DNA of 60,000 nucleotides from Symsagittifera roscoffensis (GCF_963678635.1 NC_087063.1:7598386-7658385); one strand, 5' to 3'. Shown: positions 35,505 through 46,328, counted from the first letter of the stretch. The notes: a model not told the origin generated them from the letters alone. A program made the numbers and translations.

Positions 35505-36624
35505 CACAGAGGCGAAGCTTCGCAAACCCTAGCGAGATCACACACACAAAAAAAACTGCTTTTAAATTCTACAAATTGCATCAGGAAAAAGTAGAAATAC
35601 GCCTCGAATTAATTAAAATTCGGCTGTCTTCTAACTATGACAGGTTCTCTGACGCATCGGTTTCAATATACACTCTCCCCATCCGCCGCAGGAGCTATAA
35701 GAGGTCGCCAGGGTGAATGAGGAAGTGATCTTTATCAGGTCCTCCAAGGCTTCTTCTTCTTAGTTCCTCGCCTTGTTGGCAATCATTCATGGTTGACAGT
35801 GTGCTCTTTTCGCAGCCTGGACACTCCACTGAACCAACTGCCCCTATCCTAGCAAGGTTGGCCTTGCATAGTGATGGTTGACCTGTCCTGAACTTGTTGG
35901 TGGTGACCTCTTCTCGCCTGTTTTTTCCGTGTTTGATTTTTGTCATCTGCCTTAGTTTATCGTATTCGCCATAAAAATTTATGTCTCTAGCTATTCTTTC
36001 CAGTCTAATAGCGGCCGATGCATGCTACTTATCTAGGGCTACTGATACGTCCTCTTACTGAAGTTTTGCTGATTCGTTTGCCGCCTGATCTGCTCTCTCG
36101 TCGCCAGCCCCTCCACAGTTGGACGGTACCCAGATGAAGGTGGTCTGTTGGATATCACTTAGGGATTTTCAGACCTTGATGCCACATTCCGGATCTCGGT
36201 TTTCCGGTCCTATGGTGAGTTTATCCATTGCTGACTTCGAATCTGTCATTACGGTCACTCTGGTACCGTGTCTATGGTGCTCGTGTACACCAATGCCATC
36301 TGGATGGCTTTCATCTGTACCTGGTACGAGGAGCATAACCTGCCAGCAGGGATCCTAAGGATAGTGCTCGATATTTTAGTTGTTACCCATCCTCGGCTAC
36401 GTCTCGTCTTCGATCTCACACACTAACGGCTCAGCCACGGACGCTTAATATATCACAAACACAAACACAGCCACAAATAAAGCAGCGAACAGATGCTAAG
36501 AAATATCCAAAGCTACAGATCGTTATTATAGCAAAAGTGCCGCCAAATAAGTGAACACTTTTATTTGAGAGTTAGGTTAGAGAAAAGAAGGTTCGTACTA
36601 ATTCACTACGCTGCTCGCAAGTTT
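35505..36624 (-). mobile_element. Family L SINE interrupted by a LINE fragment
   Basis: Left part 35505 to about 35624 (cacagaggcgaagcttcgc ... cctcgaatta) and right part from about 36405 to 36624 (cggctcagccacg ... ttcgtactaattcact ... cgcaagttt) together match the family L copy at 38744-39412. The intervening roughly 780 bp is a fossil LINE. Confidence 0.5.
35625..36405 (-). pseudogene. Fossil non-LTR retrotransposon: RNase H and C-terminal Cys motif
   Basis: Minus-strand translation gives RNase H features (VMTDSKSAMDKL, then WVPSNCGGAGDERADQAANE) with an in-frame TGA between them and an upstream frameshift. Further on come RLERIARDINFYGEYDKLRQ, FRTGQPSLCK and ECPGCEKSTLSTMNDC. The last resembles the C-terminal CPxC..H..C motif of RNase H-bearing LINEs, with the His replaced. 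Base composition is clearly less AT-rich than the surroundings. It is a different lineage from the CR1 elements at 50-60 kb, which lack RNase H. Confidence 0.7.
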
Positions 36625-36699
36625 AAAAAAGGAAACCAAAAAAAACTTTCGAGTAGCGAAATCATATTGAATTTAAGGTTAAAAGGCATACGATAAATG

Positions 36700-37115
36700 A
36701 TACATCGCCAACAGACAATTGGGAAAGAGTCAAGGAACGAGAGTAAACAGAAAATATTGACTTGATTATTGAAAAAACGACACTTTACTAATTTGAAAGA
36801 AGGCCTTCAAGCTCTTTGAACCTCTAGAACAACTTATGATTGCCACTTTTTTGATAAAATTAACCCAAGAAAACTGGAACAATAAGTAAAACTTTTAATT
36901 CGCTGGAAATCTGATAAGTAAATTCCAACTTTTCGTGAACTGTACACTTTTGCTGTTCGATGGTGGAGTTTTCCTTTCTTTTAACAAAGGAAATGAACTG
37001 AATTCAAATAGAAATCAAACAAGAACCCGCTAAAAATCAAATTTGAGCCTGAACAAACTTTATGACTAACATTATATTTAAAACTATAAGACTTTAAGGC
37101 TATAAAAGAGACTTA
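36700..37115. repeat. Interspersed repeat R1
   Basis: R1 landmarks in order (ggaaagagtcaagga, aaaattaaccca, cttttgctgttcgatggtgg, aagagacttaactatg). The remaining 37116-37579 shows nothing recognisable. Confidence 0.5.
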
Positions 37116-37579
37116 ACTATGTTCAGAGTATTAAATAAAAGTTAGAATGACAGGATATTACATGAGATACGGTAGCTTGAAAGAGAGCAATTTTCATTTG
37201 GTCATAAGTTTAATAGTGCTACTTTTGGCTAAAAACTGTTTTCTTAAGGACTAACTTGTTTTGAACTATCACGTTGAATATATCTGCGCAATTTTCATTA
37301 TCTGTTTACTACTGAAAGGACCGAAATAACCGTTATTTTCAAAAATCAATTCTGAATACTATTTCAAACCAAACAACAATTTGAGTCAACTATTACAAGC
37401 TCTCACTATTAATCATAAATAAATTGTTTTTTACATAAAATTTTGCAATTACGCATCGGTAAAGGTCAAATATAGGTTTTCCTCCAAAAACAAATATCCA
37501 TCATGAGGTTTTTCAACGATTACAATACAACTGCAAAACTGAACTGAATATGAGCCTTTCAAATTTAGCATTTTTCATT

Positions 37580-37793
37580 TCATATAGAGTCATCCAAGTC
37601 CATTAAACTCGACTGTTGATGCCGTGTTTGGTCTCCTTCGGAAAACAAGGAATTATTGGAAATGAAACTAGCAGCCGATACTCGTTCGTGTTGCTGACCT
37701 TGGAACGCTGCATCACTATTAGATTTCTGAATTTCACATGTTAAATTGAAGTCATCTAGATCTCCTTCATGTTTAAGCTCCGGCCGTCCTAAC
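37580..37793 (-). CDS. CDC16: Possible alternative C-terminal exon of CDC16
   Basis: Open frame of about 71 codons ending SSLMDLDDSI then TGA, rich in acidic residues, Ser and Gln. A donor TTAA/GTAAAC overlaps the exon 8 stop codon (38174/38173) and an acceptor GAACTTCAG/G at 37793 would join in phase, reading DKIK then LGRPELKHEGDLDD. That would extend CDC16 from 571 to 641 residues with an acidic tail, as in vertebrate CDC16. The pyrimidine tract is poor, so this is tentative. Confidence 0.4.
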
Positions 37794-38169
37794 CTGAAGT
37801 TCGCCGATGTCATAACTCGAATGAAGTTTTGATTTTTGAGGAAATAAAAACAGGATAACTGCTCGGGATTTAGGTTTTTTTAAGCTCAAGTGTTAATCAT
37901 TTGTTACCACGAGAGATTATGTAAATCTCGCATTTTTGCTGGTAAAAATACCAAAAACACGGCAAAAAAATGTTTTTGGAGAAATTTTCAATTTGAAGAT
38001 AAGACCCCGTCCTTATATGAGTTCGGAGAATACACCCTATTTTTATTTCTTACTGTAGTATTCTTACTTTTCTTATTGTAGTATTGGAAACAGGTTTTAT
38101 TTAGCTAAACAATTTTATATTCTTGCATGTTTATTTGAAAATAACTCGAATGAAACCATAAAACAGAGT

Positions 38170-38570
38170 TTACTTAATTTTATCCAAGCTGACTTCTTCG
38201 AACTTAGAGACGACGCTTGAAGAGTTTGGCGATGAAATCGATTTCTCAAGAGCTATTTTCAACATAGCTACAGTAAACGCATCTTCTCGCTTGAACGAAA
38301 GCGCTCTGTGAAAACAGCCAATTGCTTCAGTCCAGTTGAACAAATAGCAGTGCACTAATCCCAGACTAGAATAGGTTGATGCACTGTTAGGATTTAGGTT
38401 AAGTGCACGTTCGTGCAGTTGAACAGCATCATTGTACTTTCCTGTTGCGCGATAGACGTGAGCGAGGTTGTTTAGAAGAGGTTGCCATTTGGACGAAGGA
38501 ACTTCGCTTTGTAATTCGTCAACTTTCTGCATTGAAACTAGCATACACTTTTCAGCTCCGTCCATGTCAC
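38170..38570 (-). CDS. CDC16: CDC16 exon 8 with stop
   Basis: Acceptor TGTTTATAG/GT completes a Gly codon. It encodes the last TPRs (WQPLLNNLAHVYRATGKYND, ASTYSSLGLVHCYLFNW) and ends LDKIK then TAA. The stop overlaps a potential donor (see 37580-37793). Confidence 0.88.
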
Positions 38571-41500
38571 CTATAAACACAAAAGATCAACTACAAATAC
38601 GGTCAACTTCAAATTCAAAAACATAGCCGACTAACAGTTGGAAAAGAGTAACAAACACAAGGAAACTGAAAAAACTGACTTGTTTTTTCAAGAGCCTTAA
38701 ACTTTTGATTTCGAAACTTTTTTTGTTGAAATTAACCCAATTTCAGACAGAAGCGAAGCTGCGCTTCGCAAACACTTGCGAGAACACGACCAAAAAGCAG
38801 CTCTATCAAGTGAAGTAAAAAAAAGTAGAAAGAGGCCTCGAATTGGCAAAAACTCGGCTAAGTGCAGGATTCGAATCTGCCACCTACTGCAATCAAGAGA
38901 TTTTGAGCCGCACGCACTATCACTCAGCCACGCAAGCTTAACAACCGACAAACAATAGTCACGAGTAAAGCAGCTAAATATGCTAATAACTTGCCGATGC
39001 AATTCAGCAAAAGTGGCACCAAATACAAATAGACTCAATTTTGCATGTTATAATTTGGAATATGACTAACTGAAGGGATCCACACTAACTTTGCATGTAA
39101 CAAAGCGCAAGGCATAAAACCACATTATGTATAAATTATGCATTACAAAAAAAAGCGAGATATATTGAGTAAGAAAATGTCTGAAATCGAGTTTTCATTA
39201 TTTTTATGATGTTTGAATCAAATCACTTTTTTCGGTGCATTTGATGAATTAACAAAGCATCAACTGTGTTAACTTATTACTAATCGAATTTCAAAGCACA
39301 TGCTATCAAAAAGCTGAAAAGGTGCCCCAGCATTATTGGAATGCCGCACCAATATTTGCGACTTAGTTTGGAAAAAAAAGGTTCGTACTATTACACTCCC
39401 TTCGCAAGTGTAAAAACTGGATCAATACGTAAATTTTTATTTAGCTGGGAAATCTGATAGTTAATTTCCATTTTGGAAATCAGAAGTCGATCACGTTTTT
39501 CGTAATCTTTACGCTTTTGCTGTTTGATAGTTGAGTTTGCCTTCCTTTTAACAATGGAAATGCACTGAACAGATTTTCCGCTGAAGTCAAACTGCGGAAA
39601 ATCAAAGCTGAGCATGAACAAATTTTAAGACTTTTTCCTGAAAAAAATCAGCAAGACCAATTTAAGAGTACTCATTACGTTCATTACTCATCAAGCTTTT
39701 TAATTTACAATTTTGTTGAAAAATATACTGGAGCCAGCAAATCAATTTCAGGTATTGAAGCTCACGCGTTATAATATACTCAAAAACACCCACAAATACA
39801 TACACACACACTATACCAGAATATCCGAATTATCCTTCGTTGACAAAAAAATACATGATTTCACCTTCCCCATTAAGAACAGAACAATTTCAATGTCTAA
39901 CAACTTTTGATCGGAATTATAGACATTACTAGTCATTTTGAAAGAAATTACCCTGATCCAAAAATCCTAGTTCTAGTCAAAACCTCGGTTTAAACAGGCT
40001 GAATATTAAATCCAAACTTTTCCAGTTCCCCTTTGATTTTTTCTGAAATTCAATGTATGAAAATCGAATAAAATTGACTTTTCATGTTATGAAAAGGTTT
40101 AAAACGTGTCGTGTGAACATTTTTGAACAGCTTTATTTTGATATTTTACGAGAGGGATGGGAAACTGGAAAAGAGCCAACTTCCAGTACCTTTATTGTAT
40201 AGAATGACTCCCAGTTCATGCAGCACATTTGGATCTTCTGGTGCTATGTGCAGTGCCTCGCGAGTGAACTTCTCTGCCAGGGTCAAGTTGTTAGTCACTG
40301 TGTATTCCAGACCAATGTAGAGAGAGGGAAGATGGAAGCCACGCATCAGTTTCGCAGCTGTGAAGTAGGCTGCCATAGCCTGAACAAAAAAAAACAGCCA
40401 GTCCAATCAAATTTACCAAGAATTACAGAATTATTCTTTGCGGCAAAACAAAGGTTGAAAGAGACCCGCACAGAGACGAAGCTGCCCTTCGCAAACACAA
40501 ACAACACAAAACTGACAAAAAAACATCTGAAGCACGCAAGAAACTACGATTTGAAAGAAACACAGCTGCAAATTGCAAACACTCTGAACATTCAACGAGA
40601 TTTGAACCACGGACCTAAGAGAATCAGTCGAAACCACTTTTTCATATACTCTAATATATTACCCTGATATATTACTCTGATACATTGTGAGGTAGTAATA
40701 AATACTCTTCAATAAAGCCGATATAGCTAATTATATTAAACATAGCCAATTAGAAAACTTCAAAAAGAAATTGAAAACAGAAGTGACATTAAAATTGGCC
40801 TTTAATAACTACACATGACCTGCAATAATTTACCTGATCATGTTCATTTTCAGCGGCGAAGGAGTGCGCATTGACGAGCCAACAGGGTCCATTCATATTG
40901 TCAATAGAAATTGCTCTCTTTAGAAATCGCCTGGCCGGGTCTTGTCTTCCAATAAGAAAATAGTAGCAGCCAACTGCCAGCCAGGAGACTGCGTACTCGG
41001 GGTGGACGTCTATCAGGCTGTGAGCCAAGCTGAACAACTCATTGCTTTTATTCAGCTCCACTAAAAAATCAAAAAAATAAAATCTAAATTTGCGTCAGTT
41101 TCATAAAATAGCGTTTAATATACATGCGGCGTAAATTTCTGATTTTCAAACCAATTTAGAGTTGACAAATTTATCTATTTTAAATTTTCCTTGCTTTAAT
41201 TAGTCAAATAGCGCTTTAACCATAGCTGAACCTACCCAAAACACTTATATGTAACATCAATGTCGGTTTAAACATTGGATCGGACTTGAGAATCTCTTTT
41301 GTTCTGACATAGCATTGATGAAACTCGTTATTGAAGAACAGTCTTTCGGCGTAACTCGTCTTAACTTCGTTATTCTCAGCTAAAATTAAAACATGCAATG
41401 ACTTAAATGATAAAATACGACTGAAGACTTCGGCAAATAAATTACCTACACAGGGCTTGAGAGATTTGAGGTGAAACTGATTGCAAAGTTTTTGATACTG

Positions 41501-43811
41501 TTTTCGACACTTTGTGACATTTTTTGAGATTGCTTTCGTACAAGAATTTGACAAGTTTGGCACATTCATCGCTGGAACACTGTTCGTGAAATGGTAGACT
41601 GTTGAATAGATCTTCTTCTTCTTGCTAACAGAAAATTTACTGTTATTTCTTTACTGGTTAAGTTTTTAACTTATTAAATAAAAAAACTTGAACTATTTCT
41701 AGTGAACAATTCAACTAACCCCTGTAAGCAAATGATGCTTTGTCAGTCGCTCAAAGGCGTCATGGGTGAACACATCTAACTTCAGAGACTCGCGAAAATT
41801 CTTCTCAGCCAACTCGCGGTTTTCAATAGCTTCGTAAACCTATATAACAGAAAGACGCTTTGGAACAAAGGCAAAGCTGAGCTTCGCACCACTTGCGATA
41901 CAGAACAAGAAAGCCGCTAAGTCCGAAAAAAATAGAAATTGACGAATATACTTGATCTATCAAAATGAATAGAAAAAAATAGATTTTGAAAATCGGAAAA
42001 AAAATACCAGCCAAGTCGAAAAATACCTTAGCAGATACCCTATGAACCGAAACAATCAAAAAGAAAAAAATCAAAATCAGACATAGTAAATTAACAAATT
42101 TGTGAAATTTCAGTTATAGTTAAAACTATTGAACAAGAATTTAACAATCCCAGGAAAAGACCAGCAGGAAGGCCGAAAAAAACGCTGATTCGATTGTGTT
42201 AAACGAGACCGGAATACTTTAGGCCTCAAATCCACGACTGCCTTGATCGAATGGCATGGAAAAACGTGTTATCCTCCATTTAATTGCGTGAATGCTATTC
42301 AGAATGCCCTCATCTGAACCATTGCTTACACGCTTTCCGGACTTCCAACCAAGCCACAATGGGAAAACGGACAATAAACGCATTAGTAGTAGTATTAAAA
42401 TTGGAACAAAACCCATGCTTTAAAAAATAAACCAAAAAACCCCTACCAGATAAGAAAATGTACTTAAAAAAGCGGAAATTGAACCGACAGAAACTAGGAC
42501 GAAAACCACAAGCCCAAAAAAATGATTATTTTCTAAAAGATAATTTCAACCTGAAACCGGCTTGAACTATTTACTAGCTAGGTTACACATTTATTTGAAT
42601 TTTCAAGAAAATGAGCATGTCAGAAGGTCCTCTAGAAGAGGAGATCCTCTAGAAGTGATTCTGTGGACAAGGTTGTTTACGGGAAAAAAGTCTAGCACCC
42701 GATTGCAATACCGTTGCTCATCACAAGGGTAAAAACCCTAGACGTTAAGTCACATACAACAAACCACCATGAAACGTAAACTTCAAAGAAATGATTATGA
42801 AAGCTATGTTTGCCTTTATCAAAGCAACAAACAATACCTTTCCCAGGAGAAGATGTATTCTGCTGTTAATCTGCGAATGACTCATTCCCCAGTCAATACA
42901 ATCAGTGTTTCTGTTTGATGTTTTAACTGTTCTTCGTAGATTTGGCTTCCCCGTAGCTGAGAAGCAATTGTAGTTTCCACCCTCTAATACAGATAGTGCT
43001 TCTTCCCATTCATTCAGTTCGAAATGACACCTGCAGTTTGACAAAATGTAACAAATGAGCCTGAGAACAATCTAATTAAGTTCAGTTCTCATCGAAAAAA
43101 TGAACTAGCCACAAAACTCAAAAACAAAGCCGTCATGCCGTGCAAAATTAGCTCGTAACAAGCTATTACTTGCAAAAAAAACATAGCATTTTCCTGGATT
43201 GAGTACATGTGGAAACCACTAGTTTTCAAATTTTGGTCCATTTGGTTCATATGGGGAGGGAAACTACTGACGACTCTACTGAGAAAATTTTTGCCAGTTT
43301 CACTATTTAAATTGGCTATTGCACAAAAATTGTTTGCTCTAACATCGGCTGAAACCATTACTTTCAACTCAATTTATTCGACCACGATATCGATAGAATT
43401 TTAGCTAAAAAGGATTTAAGCTGAAAAAAATCACCACTTATAAACATTAGTGCTTGTTTCGTGTGCCTGATTTTGTATTCATTTGAACCCTTGCTCCTTT
43501 TCGTTTCGAGTCTGAACAATCAATGTTCTCATCAATAACACCCACCTTGCAGCGAGTAATCTGAAAGCTGGTATTTCCGCTTCGAGAGAATTGTCTTTAA
43601 TCAATACGGCACACCTCTTATATTGTTTGTCAGCAAACAAGGATCTACATAAGAGATATACGTCTTCCAAATGATAAGAAGTTAGAGACACGAGTTTATC
43701 TGCCCAATACACTGCATCCGAGGTTTCGAAAAACTGGAGACAAGTTTTCACAAGTTTACGTTGCCGTTTAGCAACATCACTATTTTCAATGGACGGATCT
43801 GTTATAGCCAT
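38170..43811 (-). CDS. CDC16: CDC16/APC6, anaphase-promoting complex subunit, eight exons
   Basis: TPR scaffold subunit of the anaphase-promoting complex (APC/C), the ubiquitin ligase that drives exit from mitosis. Exons: 43811-43546, 43030-42838, 41839-41720, 41624-41450, 41379-41236, 41060-40834, 40379-40190 and 38570-38170. All are joined by GT-AG introns in consistent phase, giving 571 residues (human 620). Recognisable family blocks in order: VYWADKLVSL and EDVYLLCRSLF; ESLKLDVFTHDAFERLT; SYAERLFFNNEFHQCY; VELNKSNELFSLAHSLIDVHP; VSWLAVGCYYFLIG; SFAAENEHDQAMAAYFTAAK; LYIGLEYTVTNN; IAPEDPNVLHELGV; LLNNLAHVYRATGKYNDAV; ASTYSSLGLVH. The start is the ATG at 43811; the frame is open further upstream without a better candidate. 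The short C-terminus suggests either a shorter tail or use of the exon at 37580-37793. Confidence 0.93.
38744..39412 (-). mobile_element. SINE with tRNA-Leu(CAA)-like head (family L), intact-looking copy
   Basis: About 669 bp with outer boundaries fixed by the interrupted R1 element. The left end has the hairpin gaagctgcgcttc followed by acacttgcga; the right end is cttcgcaagtgtaa, so the tips hold an inverted match (acacttgcga/tcgcaagtgt). The Leu-like head (38861-38942, minus strand) contains TGGCTGAGTGATAG, a CTCAAAA loop (anticodon CAA) and GATTCGAATCC. Confidence 0.7.
38861..38942 (-). promoter_or_regulatory. tRNA-Leu(CAA)-like head of SINE
   Basis: A-box region TGGCTGAGTGATAG and B box GATTCGAATCC are close to genuine tRNA-Leu. 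The anticodon loop has the canonical C-T before and A-A after CAA. The class II variable arm length is retained. Anticodon-stem and acceptor pairing are degraded, so this is not a functional tRNA. Confidence 0.65.
39691..40189. other. CDC16 intron 7 remainder, nothing recognised
   Basis: AT-rich intron sequence with no identifiable repeat or RNA. The 39713-39910 open frame has no support as a gene. Confidence 0.45.
40190..40379 (-). CDS. CDC16: CDC16 exon 7
   Basis: Acceptor TTTTTGTTCAG/GCT, donor AAAG/GTACTG in phase 1. It encodes AMAAYFTAAKLMRGFHLPS, LYIGLEYTVTNNLTLAEKF and IAPEDPNVLHELGVILYNK. Confidence 0.92.
40469..40640 (-). mobile_element. SINE fragment in CDC16 intron 6
   Basis: Starts cacagagacgaagctgccc and includes a minus-strand B-box-like GTGGTTCAAATCTC near 40600. 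The right-hand hairpin is absent, so it is truncated or strongly diverged. Confidence 0.45.
40834..41060 (-). CDS. CDC16: CDC16 exon 6
   Basis: Acceptor TTTTTTAG/TG completes a Val codon. It encodes VELNKSNELFSLAHSLIDVH, SWLAVGCYYFLIGRQDPA, and ends at ENEHDQ with donor CAG/GTAAAT. Confidence 0.92.
41236..41379 (-). CDS. CDC16: CDC16 exon 5
   Basis: Acceptor TTTTAATTTTAG/CT, donor TTGG/GTAGGT. It encodes ENNEVKTSYAERLFFNNEF and LKSDPMFKPTLMLHISVL. Confidence 0.88.
41450..41624 (-). CDS. CDC16: CDC16 exon 4
   Basis: Acceptor TTCTGTTAG/CAA gives QEEEDLFNSLPFHEQCSSDE and KLVKFLYESNLKK. The donor is placed at CTGT/GTAGGT because it preserves the frame into exon 5. A nearby GTAATT at 41445 would cause a stop, so the 3' edge is slightly uncertain. 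Confidence 0.8.
41720..41839 (-). CDS. CDC16: CDC16 exon 3 (short, 40 codons)
   Basis: Exactly 120 nt between TTATATAG and GTTAGT. It encodes VYEAIENRELAEKNFRESLK, LDVFTHDAFERLTKHHLLTG, a clear match to the KLDVYCFEAFDLLT region of CDC16. Confidence 0.9.
41866..42730 (-). mobile_element. Family S SINE-like element in CDC16 intron 2
   Basis: Left end caaaggcaaagctgagcttc with aagccgctaagtc, right end 'ccgttgctcatcacaaggg', as in the copy at 1882-3015. It makes up most of the 998-bp intron between exons 2 and 3. A copy of 'cctctagaag' is duplicated near 42630. I do not see a well-kept tRNA head in this member. Confidence 0.5.
42838..43030 (-). CDS. CDC16: CDC16 exon 2
   Basis: Acceptor AACTGCAG/G completes the Arg codon, giving AARCHFELNEWEEALSVLE. 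It continues through a poorly conserved loop to RIHLLLGK. Donor AAAG/GTATTG in phase 0. Confidence 0.9.
43546..43811 (-). CDS. CDC16: CDC16 exon 1
   Basis: Starts MAITDPSIENSD. It encodes the first TPR helices with YWADKLVSL and FRLLAAR. Donor CAAG/GTGGGT leaves two bases of an Arg codon. Confidence 0.88.
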
Positions 43812-44042
43812 TACACTCTGAATCAACTTTTGAATAATTAAAAAAAACATAATTTGCCAGTTGAAACATCTTCAATCTGTAAGGGTATTTCGAGCTGTTT
43901 TTTATTCACTAATGTCAAATAAAAAAGATAGTCTTTAATGTACAAGTAGCACAAAATGTGCTAATCTCATTTGCCAATTTAAGTGCATAAATATTCCGAG
44001 TAATTGTCTTTTAAGAAATATGGAGTGCAGCCTGTATTTAGT

Positions 44043-44221
44043 CAACCGCGTATTCATACTCGTCAGTATTCAGACAAATACTGTATGAACCAATCAGAAT
44101 CGAGAAAAGACATAAATAATCCAAAATAAATAATAATTATTTATTAATTTCTTACTTGTCTCGATTCTGATTGGTTGAAACAGTATTTGTCTAAAGACTG
44201 ACGAGTGTGAATACGCGGTTG
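44043..44221. mobile_element. Hairpin MITE, 179 bp, upstream of CDC16
   Basis: Two arms of about 62 bp form a near-perfect inverted repeat. Left starts caaccgcgtattcatactcg and runs to aatcagaatcgaga; right runs from tctcgattctgattgg to gtgaatacgcggttg. An AT-rich loop of about 55 bp lies between. No clear target-site duplication. It lies about 230 bp upstream of the CDC16 ATG. An RNA through it would fold as a long hairpin. Confidence 0.75.
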
Positions 44222-46264
44222 TCTTAATACTGCTATGTAACCAAGAAATATACACACTTTTTTTCAAATTAATGTCGTTTGTTCTCCGCGGTGTGATAGG
44301 ACCTGAACGAAACACTAGAATCTCAACAAAACATTCAAAATCAAAAATTGGACTATTCCAAGGGCCATAACTTTACGTGCGAAGAAAATTGGTCGTAGCT
44401 ACTTGTGCAGGGGAGCTTTTCAAAACAGTTCTTTCCATTGAAACCAAAATCTCATATTCGAACGGGGTAGTTTGTCAAATATTCCCCCACACTTTTTCGA
44501 AGGCTGTAAACAGAAGGGTCAAGTAAGAAAGACTCTAGGGAAGTATGCAGGCACACAGAGGAATAAGCGGCCTTTCAATTGATACTCCTTTCTATAAAAT
44601 CTGAATAAGTTAGAAAAAAAAGACTAAAAATTTTGCAAGAGAAAAAATTTTCCAAAATGAAAAAATTGAAATGTCAACAAATAGATTGGAAAACAAACAA
44701 CTAACTTGAAAAATGCGGAGGGGAGTGCTGAAATTGCGTTGATATTCAAACGTCCCAAAATTAGGTGAATAAACCGATGGAAAAATCGGCCAAATAATTT
44801 TGGCCGAGGAATTTTTTTAGCGAAACAAAAAAAACGAAGGAAATATGAAGTCAAGATAAATAAAATTACAAAATGCAGGTGTAAATCAAACACCAAAAAA
44901 CAACATTCCAAAAATTCGCGTAGAAAAAAAACAATTCCCGGATGTGGCAACTAAGCCGACAACAGATAAGCAGACAAAAAATTGCCCGACATTTTTTTTT
45001 GAAACAATATTTTCCGTTTGAAAAACACATCCTTGTCAGACTCGAACCCTGGACCTTTACCGTCCCAGGCATATTCGTTTCCTCCACGCTAACTTGGCCA
45101 GGTACGCTAAGAAATTTTATTACATTATGAAACAAGGTAGAGATGAGTCCAGACTTCCAGATGAGTCCTGCGGACAAAGTTGTTTGCGGGTTAAAAAGTC
45201 TAGTACCGCGTTGCAAACCCCTTGCTTATCGCAAGGGTAAAAAATACATGAAATTATAACTTGAAAAAATTTGAATAACTACATTTAACAAAAAAAATCA
45301 TAAATGAATCGGATGAAATTAGAAAAACAGCCTTTAAAAAACAATTGGAAACCAATCACCGAGCGCCAACAAAGGCGGCAATTTTTGGCCCAAGCCTGTT
45401 GAGCCGAAAACAATTATTGTCATAAAAAATTTTATGAAGTGTTGATAATCATGATGAAGCACATAATCCTATGCAAACTTATTTTACCCCAAAATATTCA
45501 ATATATGTTGACTTATGCGGAATAACAAATTGTTTAAACATTTAAATGAAAAAAAAAAATATGCAAAATCAGACTTTCAGTTATAGCTTTGCTATGCACT
45601 TTCAGTTATAGCAAAGAAATAGTTATATTCAAAAAAACCCAATACTTAAGAAGGTTTACAATATTTACACGCAGATAATGTTTTTCCTGGGTCTGAAATG
45701 CAATATTTCCCCATCTAAAATAATTTTCAAAATAAGGTGTGACATTATAAGAAACAATGAGAGTTTAGTAAAGTAGTCACAATGAACAACGCAAATTTGT
45801 GGTCTTAAAGAAGTCACAACGCATGATCAAATTTGTCTCTTTACCTTATTCGATAAAGTGTTCACTCTTATAGAAAATGTATTAAAAATGGTGAAAATGG
45901 GCTTTTTCAGACCCAGAAAAACCTCGAAGATTCTTTAAATTGAGACTTTCAAGGAAGGTAGTTCAGATGATTTGCAATCGGTCGATGGAATAGAATTGGT
46001 AAATTTCTTATTAGGTGTCCAAAACTGTTCTTAAAATTAGGAGCTTTAGAGCATAAAAAATTGAACCTGCGTTCAATTTTGCCAACAAAAAGTTCTCATA
46101 AAATAAATATGACTAGCGTGTAAAGCACCTCCGGTACTCATAATAAACCGCATATATTACAAAAAGATCTGCATTCTTTGAGTGTATTCTGACAACACCC
46201 AATTACAAGGTTCGTAATTGCAAAAGTTGCAAAGTTTTTTATTCAAGTTTTTCATACAAATTTT
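44222..46264. other. Intergenic: SINE fragment and AT-rich sequence
   Basis: Contains a single unit of the roughly 170-bp repeat near 44345-44500 and a family S SINE portion at 44930-45230. The SINE portion has a tRNA-like head on the minus strand near 45031-45103 and the end hairpin cccttgcttatcgcaaggg. A degenerate first unit of the downstream satellite lies near 46160-46260. No gene is seen. Confidence 0.5.
44930..45230 (-). mobile_element. Family S SINE fragment
   Basis: Right-hand part of the family, with minus-strand tRNA-like A box TTAGCGTGGAGG and B box GGTTCGAGTCTG, ending in the hairpin cttgcttatcgcaagg. Confidence 0.55.
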
Positions 46265-46328
46265 GAAGAACCATAATATAAGTTTTTTTATAAGTTCTTC
46301 GAAAAATTTAAAATGAACTAAGAAACGT

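Larger units (their letters stand above)
38620..39690. repeat. Interspersed repeat R1 split by a SINE
   Basis: R1 sequence runs to 'attaacccaatttcaga' (about 38745) and resumes with 'aaaaactggatcaatacg' (39412). The intact copy near 29430 reads straight through as aacccaatttgagaaaactggatc. The SINE therefore inserted after R1. Lies in CDC16 intron 7. Confidence 0.6.

Noticed and set aside
36119-36358. Plus-strand open frame of 79 codons, less AT-rich
   Set aside because: Antisense to the RNase H fossil, which explains both its composition and length.
38861-38942. Functional tRNA-Leu(CAA) gene
   Set aside because: Acceptor stem and anticodon stem do not pair and the segment recurs inside a repeated element, so it is a SINE head.
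41440-41446. Alternative exon 4 donor of CDC16 (AG/GTAATT)
   Set aside because: It would put exon 5 out of frame with an immediate TGA; the donor four bases earlier in the transcript keeps the frame.
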